Origin: a bacterium
Lineage (GTDB): Bacteria > Patescibacteriota > Gracilibacteria > JAUYGZ01
Length of the DNA: 18,070 nucleotides
Reading direction: 5' to 3'
Assembly (NCBI GenBank): GCA_030699855.1
Contig: JAUYKR010000121.1
Span: 1-18,070, forward strand
Shown here: one piece after another, positions 1-6,012 of the stretch
How positions within the stretch are numbered: the first letter of the stretch is position 1
Layout: each line of letters starts with the position of its first letter
The notes under the pieces: model-generated
What the model was told of the DNA's origin: nothing
The model's input: the letters and a program-made list of their open reading frames with translations, nothing else
Databases searched by the model: none
Made by a program: the position numbers and the translations under genes

Positions 1-226
1 GTATCGCCTCATACATCTCAAACGGCATCCACCATCCTCCATCCGGAGCCTTGTATCGGGCGGAAATGGCGTTGGAAACGGCCTTGGCGTTGTTGTGCAC
101 CTCCTCAATCGAGAAGTAAACGCGACCTCGGTCGTCGCTGCCAAAGTGAAAACTGCGAAGGCCAACGGTAAAAATAACCGCCAGGACAAGCACGGAAGCC
201 AGAACGAGCTTGAAAAATGTATTCAT
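1..226 (-). CDS. N-terminal part of a membrane-anchored protein of unknown function (runs off left edge)
   Basis: An open frame reads leftward from an ATG at 226-224 and has no stop before the window edge, so only about the first 75 residues are visible. The protein begins MNTFFKLVLASVLVLAVIFT, a single hydrophobic helix at about residues 4-21 suited to a signal anchor. A polar segment follows (GSDDRGRVYFSIEEVHNNAK and onward) that should lie outside the membrane. The start is supported by a purine-rich AAGGGGG just upstream of the ATG and by a TTGACG-18-TATAAC promoter at 280-251. It is transcribed divergently from murB. I do not recognise the family. A pilin-like or general signal-anchored protein is possible, but nothing visible decides this. 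Confidence 0.7.
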   Translation of the reverse strand, partial: MNTFFKLVLASVLVLAVIFTVGLRSFHFGSDDRGRVYFSIEEVHNNAKAVSNAISARYKAPDGGWWMPFEMYEAI

Positions 227-249
227 GTTCCCCCTTGTTAATGATATTT

Positions 250-258
250 TGTTATACT
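250..258 (+). promoter_or_regulatory. Extended -10 promoter proposed for the murB-murA-truB cluster
   Basis: TGTTATACT at 250-258 fits the TGnTATAAT extended -10 pattern. No -35 hexamer is visible at normal spacing. The same TATACT word precedes three other genes in this window. It overlaps the minus-strand -10 of the divergent gene, so the two promoters would compete for polymerase. Confidence 0.4.
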
Positions 259-280
259 CCAGGAGCGAGGATGGCGTCAA
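251..280 (-). promoter_or_regulatory. Sigma70-type promoter for the leftward membrane-protein gene
   Basis: On the minus strand, TTGACG (280-275) is followed after 18 bp by TATAAC (256-251). Transcription would start near 244, leaving a leader of about 18 nt that contains the AAGGGGG ribosome-binding site. The -10 overlaps the plus-strand -10 proposed for murB. Confidence 0.6.
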
Positions 281-301
281 GTTGAAATATAATTTTTCCT
301 C

Positions 302-1204
302 ATGTCAAGTGGTCGGCTGGACATTCAAACACAGGTTGAACTCAAACTCCTCACCTGGATGAAGGTTGGCGGCCCTGCCGACTTCTTTGCCGAAGTGGAG
401 ACAGAAGGTGAGCTTATCGAAGCCTTTTCCTTTGCCCGTGAGCAAAGGATTCCCATCGTCTACCTGGGCCAGGGGAGTAATATGATCATCCCCGATGAGG
501 GGATTCGCGGCCTGGTCGTTCGCCTGATGAACGACAACACTGTTTTTCCAGAACCGGCTGATGGAACGACAGTGCTGGTGACGGCTGAGTGCGGGAAAAT
601 TCTTTCCAGGCTGATCGTGGACTGCAAAAAGAGAGTGATTTCCGGCCTCAACAACTTCATCGGCATTCCCGGAACAGTTGGGGCGGCCGTTCGTGGAAAT
701 ATCGGCATTCCGATTCAGGAATTTGGCGAGCTGGTGGAGACAGTAAAAGTTTTTGATGGAGAAAATTTTCGGGAACTTCCCGCAAGCGAATGTGACTTTC
801 GCTATCGCGGTAGCCGCATCAAAGATGAGTACTGGCTGGTCTGGTCGGTTCGCCTTCGCGTGCCAAAGGAATCTCCAACGAATTCCGACGAGCTGCTGCT
901 CAGCCGAGTGGCCAAGCAGCCCAAGGGGAGCTCTTGCGGGTCTTTTTTCAAAAACCCTGACCCCAAAAACGGTCTTGTGGCAGGTCGGCTGATCGACGAG
1001 TGCGGGCTAAAGGGACTGCGATTGGGCGGAGCCTTTATTTCTGAAAAGCACGCTAACTTCCTGATGAATGACGGCAGCGCCACTGCCACCGATGTGTTGA
1101 GTCTGGCGCGAAAAGTAAGGCAAGAAGTCCTTGATAAAAAGGGCATTTTACTACAAAATGAAGTCCTGGTCTACGACCAGGTCGGCCACTTGGTCGATCT
1201 GTAA
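302..1204 (+). CDS. murB: UDP-N-acetylenolpyruvoylglucosamine reductase (MurB)
   Basis: MurB is a cytoplasmic FAD enzyme that uses NADPH to reduce UDP-GlcNAc-enolpyruvate to UDP-MurNAc, the second committed step of peptidoglycan synthesis. The 300-aa length fits the family. The FAD-binding half shows KVGGPADFF (21-29), GQGSN (56-60) and GIPGTVGAAV (121-130). The C-terminal half carries YRGS with Arg169, GSFFKNP with the proton-donor Ser214, EKHANFLMND (248-257) and the catalytic Glu287 in LLQNEV. The usual N-x-G-A-Y-G after the GIPGTVG loop is replaced by GNIGIPIQEF, an uncommon variant. No Shine-Dalgarno site is visible before the ATG at 302. murA, which makes its substrate, begins 11 nt downstream. 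Confidence 0.95.
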   Translation: MSSGRLDIQTQVELKLLTWMKVGGPADFFAEVETEGELIEAFSFAREQRIPIVYLGQGSNMIIPDEGIRGLVVRLMNDNTVFPEPADGTTVLVTAECGKILSRLIVDCKKRVISGLNNFIGIPGTVGAAVRGNIGIPIQEFGELVETVKVFDGENFRELPASECDFRYRGSRIKDEYWLVWSVRLRVPKESPTNSDELLLSRVAKQPKGSSCGSFFKNPDPKNGLVAGRLIDECGLKGLRLGGAFISEKHANFLMNDGSATATDVLSLARKVRQEVLDKKGILLQNEVLVYDQVGHLVDL

Positions 1205-1214
1205 ACCTGCTGAC

Positions 1215-2564
1215 ATGAAATTTCTTGTTGATGGAGGAAGGCCGCTCAAAGGAAGAGTTCGCGCCTCCGGCTCCAAAAATGCCGCTCTGCCCATCATCGC
1301 CGCCGCCCTGCTGAGCGACCGGGAGTTTGTTCTGGAGAACGTGCCTGACATCGGCGACATTCGCACCCTGCTGAACATCATGGAATTTTTGGGCAGCCAG
1401 TACAGCTTTTCCGGAAACACCCTGCGTATCCGCACTCCGGAAATCAGAACGACGGACATCCCGCTGGATATGGTCAAAACCATGCGGGCTTCTATTCTCT
1501 TAATCGGCCCGCTGCTGGCTCGAGCCGGGCACATCCGCATCGGATACCCGGGCGGCTGCGTGCTGGGTAAGCGCCCGATCGACACTCATCTGGATGCTTT
1601 TCGCGCCTTAGGTGTAAAAGTTTCGGAGGCTGATGAAATGCTGGAAATGAATGGAGAAGACGCCAGCTCCGGCAAGGTTGTCCTGAAAGAAATTTCCGTC
1701 ACCGCCAGCGAAAACCTGATCATGCTGGCCGCCGGCCTCAAAGGCATTACAGAAATTCGTCTGGCGGCGCAAGAGCCTCACGTGCAAGATTTGTGCCGGT
1801 TTTTGAGTTCCGCCGGAGTGCGGATTGAAGGAATCGGTTCGCACATCCTCACGGTCTACGGCGGCTCGCCACTGGTCGGCGCCGAGCATCGGATTCGTCC
1901 CGACTATTTGGAGGTTGGCACCCTGGCCATTGCCGCCGCCGCCACGCAGGGCGACGTGACCATCGAAGACATGGAACAACATGACCTGGACGCGCTCTGG
2001 CAAAAGCTGAGCGAGGCGGGAGTCATCCTCGACTTTGACAAGCAGAGCGTGCGTGTGCGCGGAGTGAAGAGGCTTGACCCCATCGCCAAGCTCGACACCG
2101 GTATCTTTCCCAAATTCCCCACCGATCTGCAGTCGCCATTCATGGTGATGATGACCCAAGCTCACGGCGTTTCCAAAGTGTTTGAAACCTTGTTCGAGGG
2201 CCGGCTGAATTATTTGTTCGAGCTGGAAAAAATGGGAGCCAAATTTGAATTCCTCAACCCTCACCAGGCCATCATCATCGGGCCGACGCCGCTGCGGGCG
2301 GCTTCCATCGCCTCCTGCGACATTCGCGCCGGTGCCGGCATGCTGGTGGCCGCGCTTATGGCCAAGGGCCTTAGCGAAATCACCAGTATCAATTACATTG
2401 ATCGCGGCTATGAACATCTGGACGAAAAATTGCGGAGCCTGGGAGCGAGCATCAAAAGATCCGTCCCAGTCCCAGTTCATGAGAATAGTCACCGATCGCT
2501 CAACGACCAGGCCGGTCTGAGCACGCCCGTGGAACTCCAGCCCTCCGTGCCCGTAAAACTTTAG
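1215..2564 (+). CDS. murA: UDP-N-acetylglucosamine 1-carboxyvinyltransferase (MurA)
   Basis: MurA transfers enolpyruvate from PEP to UDP-GlcNAc, the first committed peptidoglycan step and the fosfomycin target. The open frame extends back to 1131 inside murB, but homology starts at the ATG at 1215 (MKFLVDGGRPLKGRV), giving 449 aa. Family signatures are GSKNAALP (19-26, with the substrate-binding Lys-Asn), the active-site loop GGCVLGKRPIDTHL with Cys115, FPTDLQ, the RAGAGML segment with a catalytic Arg, and IDRGYEHLDEKL near the end. Cys rather than Asp at position 115 predicts the fosfomycin-sensitive form; that is inference from the family. A tail of roughly 30 residues after LGASIK is not part of the conserved fold. 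It lies between murB and truB, with 11-nt and 1-nt gaps. Confidence 0.95.
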   Translation: MKFLVDGGRPLKGRVRASGSKNAALPIIAAALLSDREFVLENVPDIGDIRTLLNIMEFLGSQYSFSGNTLRIRTPEIRTTDIPLDMVKTMRASILLIGPLLARAGHIRIGYPGGCVLGKRPIDTHLDAFRALGVKVSEADEMLEMNGEDASSGKVVLKEISVTASENLIMLAAGLKGITEIRLAAQEPHVQDLCRFLSSAGVRIEGIGSHILTVYGGSPLVGAEHRIRPDYLEVGTLAIAAAATQGDVTIEDMEQHDLDALWQKLSEAGVILDFDKQSVRVRGVKRLDPIAKLDTGIFPKFPTDLQSPFMVMMTQAHGVSKVFETLFEGRLNYLFELEKMGAKFEFLNPHQAIIIGPTPLRAASIASCDIRAGAGMLVAALMAKGLSEITSINYIDRGYEHLDEKLRSLGASIKRSVPVPVHENSHRSLNDQAGLSTPVELQPSVPVKL

Positions 2565-2565
2565 C

Positions 2566-3294
2566 ATGGATGGAGTGCTCCTCGTGGACAAGCCCAGCGG
2601 AATCAGCTCATCGGCACTGCTGACGCAGATCAAGAAGAAGTTTCAGATCAAGTCGTTGGGATACCTGGGAACGCTGGACCCGCTGGCCAGCGGACTGATG
2701 GTGTTTTTTTTAAATCGAGCCACCAAGCTGATCAGGTACTTTCCGGCGCCGGACAAAAGCTACGAAGTCGAACTGGAGTTTGGAAAAATCTCCGACAGCT
2801 ATGATGCCACCGGTGCGGTGACCGCGACCGGAAAGTTGCTTCCGGATCGCTTCGCGCTTGAAACCTGTCTGAAAACTTTTCTTGGATCTCAGCTGCAAAT
2901 CCAGCCGGCGTTTTCCGCCATTCACTACCGAGGCAAACGCGCCTATGAACTCGCCAGAGCGGGGGAAAGCTTCGACCTGGGCAAGCGGCAAGTAGAGATC
3001 CACGAGCTTGAGCTGGTCGACTACAATCCACCTCTGTGCAAACTCAGGGTGCGCTGCTCCTCCGGCACCTACATTCGTTCGCTCGTCCACGAGCTGGGTC
3101 AGAAGCTGAACTGCGGTGCGGTGATGACAGCGCTGAGGAGAGGCTCAATTGGAAATTTTTCCCTGGCTCAAGCCAAGACGGCGGATCGTCTCGACCGTCA
3201 TGATGTGGTGAAGCCGGCTGAAATCATCGAGCGCTTCATCGACTGGAGGGGCTCAGCGACAAGTGAAAAGGCTCACATACAAAAGATGTTCTAA
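2566..3294 (+). CDS. truB: tRNA pseudouridine-55 synthase (TruB)
   Basis: TruB isomerises U55 in the T-loop of tRNAs to pseudouridine. The protein starts MDGVLLVDKPSGISS, the typical TruB N-terminus, and contains GTLDPLASGLM with catalytic Asp38. Other conserved segments are KSYEVELEFGKISDSYDATG (64-83), QPAFSAIHYRGKRAYELAR and the substrate-binding CSSGTYIRSLVHELG. At 242 aa it is shorter than the ~300-aa enterobacterial form, and the C-terminal RNA-binding (PUA-type) part appears reduced or absent. The ATG is one base after the murA TAG, so translation is probably coupled to murA. It sits at the end of this cluster without an obvious terminator. Confidence 0.93.
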   Translation: MDGVLLVDKPSGISSSALLTQIKKKFQIKSLGYLGTLDPLASGLMVFFLNRATKLIRYFPAPDKSYEVELEFGKISDSYDATGAVTATGKLLPDRFALETCLKTFLGSQLQIQPAFSAIHYRGKRAYELARAGESFDLGKRQVEIHELELVDYNPPLCKLRVRCSSGTYIRSLVHELGQKLNCGAVMTALRRGSIGNFSLAQAKTADRLDRHDVVKPAEIIERFIDWRGSATSEKAHIQKMF

Positions 3295-3336
3295 TATTGT
3301 GACCATCCACTGTCAATCGCTGTTCAACTTTGAACC

Positions 3337-3365
3337 TTGCGACTCTGTCCGCTTTTTCTTACACT
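3337..3365 (+). promoter_or_regulatory. Probable promoter of the pilin-like gene
   Basis: TTGCGA (3337-3342), a 17-bp spacer and TACACT (3360-3365) lie in the 106-bp gap after truB. A start near 3372 would give a leader of about 29 nt to the ATG at 3401. Each hexamer matches consensus at four or five of six positions. A small palindrome, GTTCAA-CT-TTGAAC (3322-3335), sits just upstream and could be an operator or chance. Confidence 0.5.
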
Positions 3366-3400
3366 GAAGTAAATTTGCACTTTCCTTAACATTTTCAAGA

Positions 3401-3802
3401 ATGAGTAAATGTCTCAAATCCCTGGCCATCATGGGGTCACTCCTGGCACTTGGGTTGTTTGTCCTGCCTCATCTACCCGTCGACGCCTTGGCACAGGGTT
3501 CGTTTGGGGTTGATCGGAATATTATCCCCGATGAAATTTCCAGGGCTACCGGCGGTGAAACCAGTTTTATCAATCTCGTCCGCACCATCATCAACTACTT
3601 CCTTGGCTTCCTGGGCATTCTTGCCATCGCCATCGTCATTTACGGAGGCTTCATGTACGTGACGGCCGGAGTCAATGAGTCCGGAGCCGAGACCGGAAAG
3701 AAGGTTTTGATGTATGCCGCCATCGGTATCGTCGTTATCCTTCTTTCTTTCGTTCTTGTCAACCTGCTGCTCAACGCGGCAGTGCCGGGCGGTACGGCTT
3801 AA
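3401..3802 (+). CDS. Small two-helix membrane protein resembling type IV secretion pilin (TrbC/VirB2-like)
   Basis: The 133-aa product has an N-terminal signal peptide (hydrophobic 8-23, likely cleavage after ALA at 29-31), a short extracytoplasmic stretch, then two long transmembrane helices at about 62-88 and 101-127. The helices are joined by a short charged loop (NESGAETGKK). The pattern NYFLGFLGILAIAIVIYGGF followed by MYVTAG, a charged loop, KKVLMYAAIGIVVILL and a final hydrophobic run matches the layout of the pilin-like proteins often annotated in Patescibacteria as type IV secretion pilins. Known members form or resemble conjugative pilus subunits; the role here is unknown. No VirB4, VirB6 or coupling-protein gene is nearby, so it is an orphan. 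It has its own promoter and terminator and forms a single-gene unit. Confidence 0.75.
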   Translation: MSKCLKSLAIMGSLLALGLFVLPHLPVDALAQGSFGVDRNIIPDEISRATGGETSFINLVRTIINYFLGFLGILAIAIVIYGGFMYVTAGVNESGAETGKKVLMYAAIGIVVILLSFVLVNLLLNAAVPGGTA

Positions 3803-3824
3803 TGGATTTTTTAAGAGCTTCTAA

Positions 3825-3853
3825 AAAAAGGCAGGCCAATGGCCTGCCTTTTT
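3825..3853 (+). terminator. Rho-independent terminator after the pilin-like gene
   Basis: A perfect stem pairs AAAAAGGCAGGCC (3825-3837) with GGCCTGCCTTTTT (3841-3853) around an AAT loop: eight GC-rich pairs followed by a five-T run. The A-run upstream makes the structure partly bidirectional. Its last T is also the first base of the next promoter's extended -10. Confidence 0.92.
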
Positions 3854-3861
3854 GCTATACT
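3853..3861 (+). promoter_or_regulatory. Extended -10 promoter of nadD-nadE
   Basis: TGCTATACT at 3853-3861 fits the extended -10 form. It begins at the last T of the preceding terminator. No -35 is visible. Transcription would start near 3868, which excludes the TTG at 3852 as a start codon for nadD. Confidence 0.55.
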
Positions 3862-3884
3862 CAAAGCCACATACTTACCTGAAC

Positions 3885-4484
3885 GTGGTAGACGAAGCTT
3901 TGCTCAAAAAACTGAAGGATACACTGCGAATCGGCTGGTTTGGTTTTTCCGCCGACCCGCCCACTCTGGCTCATCGCCAGATCATTGATGCGATTTTGAA
4001 CAGCGGGCAGGTTGATGCAGTCGTCGCGTTTCCGGCCGGCAGGCTTGCCTACAAGGACTTCCAATCCAGCGACGAGCAGCGCAAACGGATGGCGCGGCTT
4101 TGGCACGAGCAGGCGGGATGGAATGATAAAGTTTTGCTCGGCTGGTTTGACCTGGAAGAGCGGCAAGCAATTCGCTGGTATGAGCTGTGGCAGGAACTGG
4201 TGGCAAAATTGCCGGGCAAGAAGAATCTCTTGGTTGTCGGCGGAGACCAGTATGAAAAAATTTCGAAGGAATGGTTTAGAGGAAAGGAGTTGATAGATCA
4301 GGCTAGCATTCTGGTCGTGCCCAGAGCTCTGTGTCCGGATGAAAGCACGCTCCCAAAGCACCACCGGGTGATAGATCACGCCGAAATTACAGGATCGAGC
4401 ACGGACGTCCGCTCCGGACAACTCACCGGACTTGATCAAGCGGTGCGGAGCTTTATACTCCGTGAGCACTTATATGGTAACTGA
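3885..4484 (+). CDS. nadD: Nicotinate-nucleotide adenylyltransferase family protein (NadD-like)
   Basis: NadD-type enzymes join ATP to nicotinate mononucleotide to give deamido-NAD. The N-terminal Rossmann start RIGWFGFSADPPTLAH (15-30 from this start) corresponds to the family's GGTFDPPHxGH, with Thr replacing the first His and Ala the Gly of the nucleotide-binding motif. Further family features are KDFQSSDEQRKRM, the GWFDLEERQ stretch, LLVVGGDQYEKISKEW, a VVPRA strand end and the C-terminal GSSTDVRSG, equivalent to ISSTxIR. The frame is open to a TTG at 3852, but the promoter -10 overlaps that codon. The GTG at 3885 is therefore preferred, though without a visible Shine-Dalgarno site the start remains uncertain. 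Its TGA overlaps the nadE ATG (TGATG). The nadE partner makes NadD more likely than another small nucleotidyltransferase. Confidence 0.85.
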   Translation: MVDEALLKKLKDTLRIGWFGFSADPPTLAHRQIIDAILNSGQVDAVVAFPAGRLAYKDFQSSDEQRKRMARLWHEQAGWNDKVLLGWFDLEERQAIRWYELWQELVAKLPGKKNLLVVGGDQYEKISKEWFRGKELIDQASILVVPRALCPDESTLPKHHRVIDHAEITGSSTDVRSGQLTGLDQAVRSFILREHLYGN

Positions 4485-5365
4485 TGATCCTCAGCCAGCA
4501 ACAAATCGAAGTCGTGACAGCAAGCGCCTCTGCGGCCTTGCTGAGCTATTGCCAGGAATATGGTATTCACCATACCGTCACCGGCGTGTCCGGCGGTCTA
4601 GACAGCTCCGTCACCCTAGCTTTGTCTCAACTGGCGGTGGAGAAGGCTAGAGCAGTCGGCTACAGCCTGAGCAGCCTGGGCCTTATTCTTCCCTGTCAGT
4701 CAGATCCGGAGCATGCCGTTCTCGGCAAGAAGGTTATCCGGCATTTTGGCGCCGAGCTGCTGGAGGTGGATCTGACCGGAATATTTGAACTGCTTGAAAA
4801 GAACATTCTGAAACCAGTTGCGAATGCGCTGAGTCAAGATCGTGAACATCCACCGGACCAACGCTACCGTACCGCCCAGGGCAATGTAAAAGCCCGACTG
4901 AGAATGTCTCTTGGGACCTACTACGTTGCCAACCTGGTCAATGGCCTGGTGCTGTCGACCGACAACTGTTCGGAATACTGGATGGGGTTTTGGACCCTGC
5001 ACGGCGACGTCGGCGACTTCGGCATGATCCAGGAATTATGGAAGGGGAGTGAGCTGATTCAACTGGCCAGACATCTGGGAGTGCCGGAGGATGTGATCGC
5101 GGCTGCGCCCACCGATGGCCTCGGGGTTCAGGACGGCGGTGATGAAGCGCAGATGGGCGCGACGTATCCGGTCGTGGATCGCATCATTCAGGAACTTCAA
5201 AAACATGGGATAGACCTGAACGGTTCACCGGCCCAGCTTGAACAGCTGCCTGAGCTAGCGGGACTTGATGCTGATCTGGTGAGGAAAATTGCCAGCAGAG
5301 CAATTGGCAGTGGATTCAAAAGAAAACATCCAAGAAATCTCAGCAGAGGTGAACTAGGACTATAA
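4484..5365 (+). CDS. nadE: NAD synthetase, ammonia-dependent type (NadE)
   Basis: NadE amidates deamido-NAD to NAD with ATP. The 293-aa protein has the PP-loop SGGLDSS (36-42), the GNVKARLRM helix (133-141), the TDNCSEYWMGF region (159-169) and the PTDGLGVQDGGDEAQMG segment (209-225). No glutaminase domain is present, so free ammonia is the likely nitrogen source. The motif usually written FTKYGDGGxD is here WTLHGDVGDF (170-179), a clear departure; the KY-to-LH change lies in a conserved active-site stretch. The C-terminus (GSGFKRKHP) is typical. It overlaps nadD by one base, so translation is probably coupled and the pair carries out the last two steps of NAD synthesis. Element A begins at the base after its TAA. 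Confidence 0.92.
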   Translation: MILSQQQIEVVTASASAALLSYCQEYGIHHTVTGVSGGLDSSVTLALSQLAVEKARAVGYSLSSLGLILPCQSDPEHAVLGKKVIRHFGAELLEVDLTGIFELLEKNILKPVANALSQDREHPPDQRYRTAQGNVKARLRMSLGTYYVANLVNGLVLSTDNCSEYWMGFWTLHGDVGDFGMIQELWKGSELIQLARHLGVPEDVIAAAPTDGLGVQDGGDEAQMGATYPVVDRIIQELQKHGIDLNGSPAQLEQLPELAGLDADLVRKIASRAIGSGFKRKHPRNLSRGELGL

Positions 5366-5512
5366 GTACAGGGAGGGTGGTTTCTTTTCGCAGCGAGGAC
5401 TGTCTGAGGATTGAGCCGCTAAAAGTGGACAAATCATGTATTGCTATCGTGAGGCACTGAATTCCGCACAGGTCGAGTTCCGCAGCAAGAAAATGAAACA
5501 CCTTTCCTGTAC
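5366..5512 (+). repeat. Element A: 147-nt rod-like inverted repeat in the nadE 3' UTR; shares its core with element B
   Basis: The outer stem pairs GTACAGGGAGGGTG (5366-5379) with CACCTTTCCTGTAC (5499-5512): 14 pairs including two G-U. After a bulged G it continues as TTTCTTTTC (5381-5389) against GAAAATGAAA (5489-5498), with one bulged T. Inside, GC-A-GCG-A-GGACT (5390-5401) pairs with AGTTCCGC-A-GC (5476-5486). A further weaker helix pairs 5405-5412 with 5460-5468. The blocks TTTTCGCAGCGAGGAC (5385-5400) and TTCCGCAGCAAGAAAA (5478-5493) recur exactly in element B. TTCCGCA is repeated directly inside the element (5462-5468, 5478-5484). The G-U pairs suggest selection on RNA. It begins with no gap after the nadE stop codon. 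Confidence 0.8.
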
Positions 5513-5530
5513 GTAAGGCTTGTTTTATTG

Positions 5531-5559
5531 TTGACAGATACGTTCAGAAATGATATTAT
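5531..5559 (+). promoter_or_regulatory. Strong sigma70-type promoter driving the candidate structured RNA
   Basis: TTGACA (5531-5536, full consensus), a 17-bp spacer and TATTAT (5554-5559) predict a start near 5566. An overlapping TATAAT lies at 5557-5562 but with 20-bp spacing. No convincing reading frame follows, so the product is probably RNA. Confidence 0.75.
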
Positions 5560-5565
5560 AATATG

Positions 5566-5992
5566 AACCTTGAAATGATCAAGTACGCAAAAAGTGACGG
5601 CCTGATGCGCTGTTCCATAGATTACAGTCCATCAGCTCCTCACTTTTCGACCTCTCCGCTCAGCGGAGACAGGCTCACGGCAATGAGCCTCGACAAATCC
5701 CTTTGATGCATCTTTCCGGTTCGCCAGAAGGCTCTGCACGTTTTCATCCTTTGCGGGGTGATGGAGGGACGAGGGCGTGACCTCGAAAGAAGCACGAAAG
5801 AACAGTGAAGAGCGCAACTCGTGCGCCCCTAAGAGGGCGACGCATGAGTGGAACGTCATCTCGACGCCAAGAGAAGACAGGTCGATGGATACGAAGTACT
5901 ACGAAATTTTTTAAGTCGTAGTCAGAGATATCTTCCATCGACACACCAGAGGGGTCTACCTGTTCATTGCATGAGGGGTAGGCCCTTCTTTT
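5566..5992 (+). ncRNA. Candidate ~425-nt structured non-coding RNA, class not recognised
   Basis: The unit is bounded by a consensus promoter and an intrinsic-type terminator and has no plausible protein frame. It contains a run of clean helices: 5569-5573/5579-5583; 5590-5597/5640-5647 (AAAAGTGA/TCACTTTT) enclosing 5602-5607/5630-5635 and 5610-5613/5624-5627; 5653-5659/5663-5669; 5671-5677/5684-5690 (AGGCTCA/TGAGCCT); 5770-5774/5781-5785; 5817-5825/5841-5849 with 5826-5828/5835-5837; 5881-5889/5934-5942 (GTCGATGGA/TCCATCGAC) enclosing 5898-5904/5916-5922; then the terminator stem. The segment 5691-5769 shows little local pairing and may pair at long range (GCACG 5736-5740 could meet CGTGC 5820-5824). 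I found no RNase P CR-I motif (GAGGAAAGTCC), no tmRNA T-loop or encoded tag, and no SRP GGAAGGAAGCAG on either strand. Its function is unknown; the case rests on architecture. Confidence 0.65.
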
Positions 5993-5996
5993 CATT
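5948..5996 (+). terminator. Terminator hairpin ending the candidate RNA
   Basis: AGAGGGGTCTACC (5948-5960) pairs with GGTAGGCCCTTCT (5977-5989) over 13 positions with two G-U pairs. A small inner TCAT/ATGA stem closes the loop, and T-rich TTTCATTT follows. The opposite strand lacks a T-run after the hairpin, so it acts on plus-strand transcripts and does not end the convergent glycosyltransferase message. Confidence 0.7.
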
Positions 5997-6012
5997 TGGC
6001 AGGGTAAACATA

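Noticed and set aside
1131..1214. Upstream murA start at 1131 inside murB
   Set aside because: The extra 28 residues have no family support; the ATG at 1215 aligns with the normal MurA N-terminus.
5366..5512. Element A as a classic MITE with terminal inverted repeats
   Set aside because: The outer ends are not shared with element B, the identical parts are internal, G-U pairs are present and no flanking target duplication is visible.
5366..5512. Element A as 6S RNA
   Set aside because: The rod shape is suggestive, but there is no clear large central bubble and no own promoter, and it abuts the nadE stop codon; element B shares only the core.
5566..5992. RNase P RNA, tmRNA or SRP RNA identity for the structured RNA
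   Set aside because: Neither strand shows the RNase P GAGGAAAGTCC core, a tmRNA T-loop with encoded tag and CCA end, or the SRP GGAAGGAAGCAG motif.
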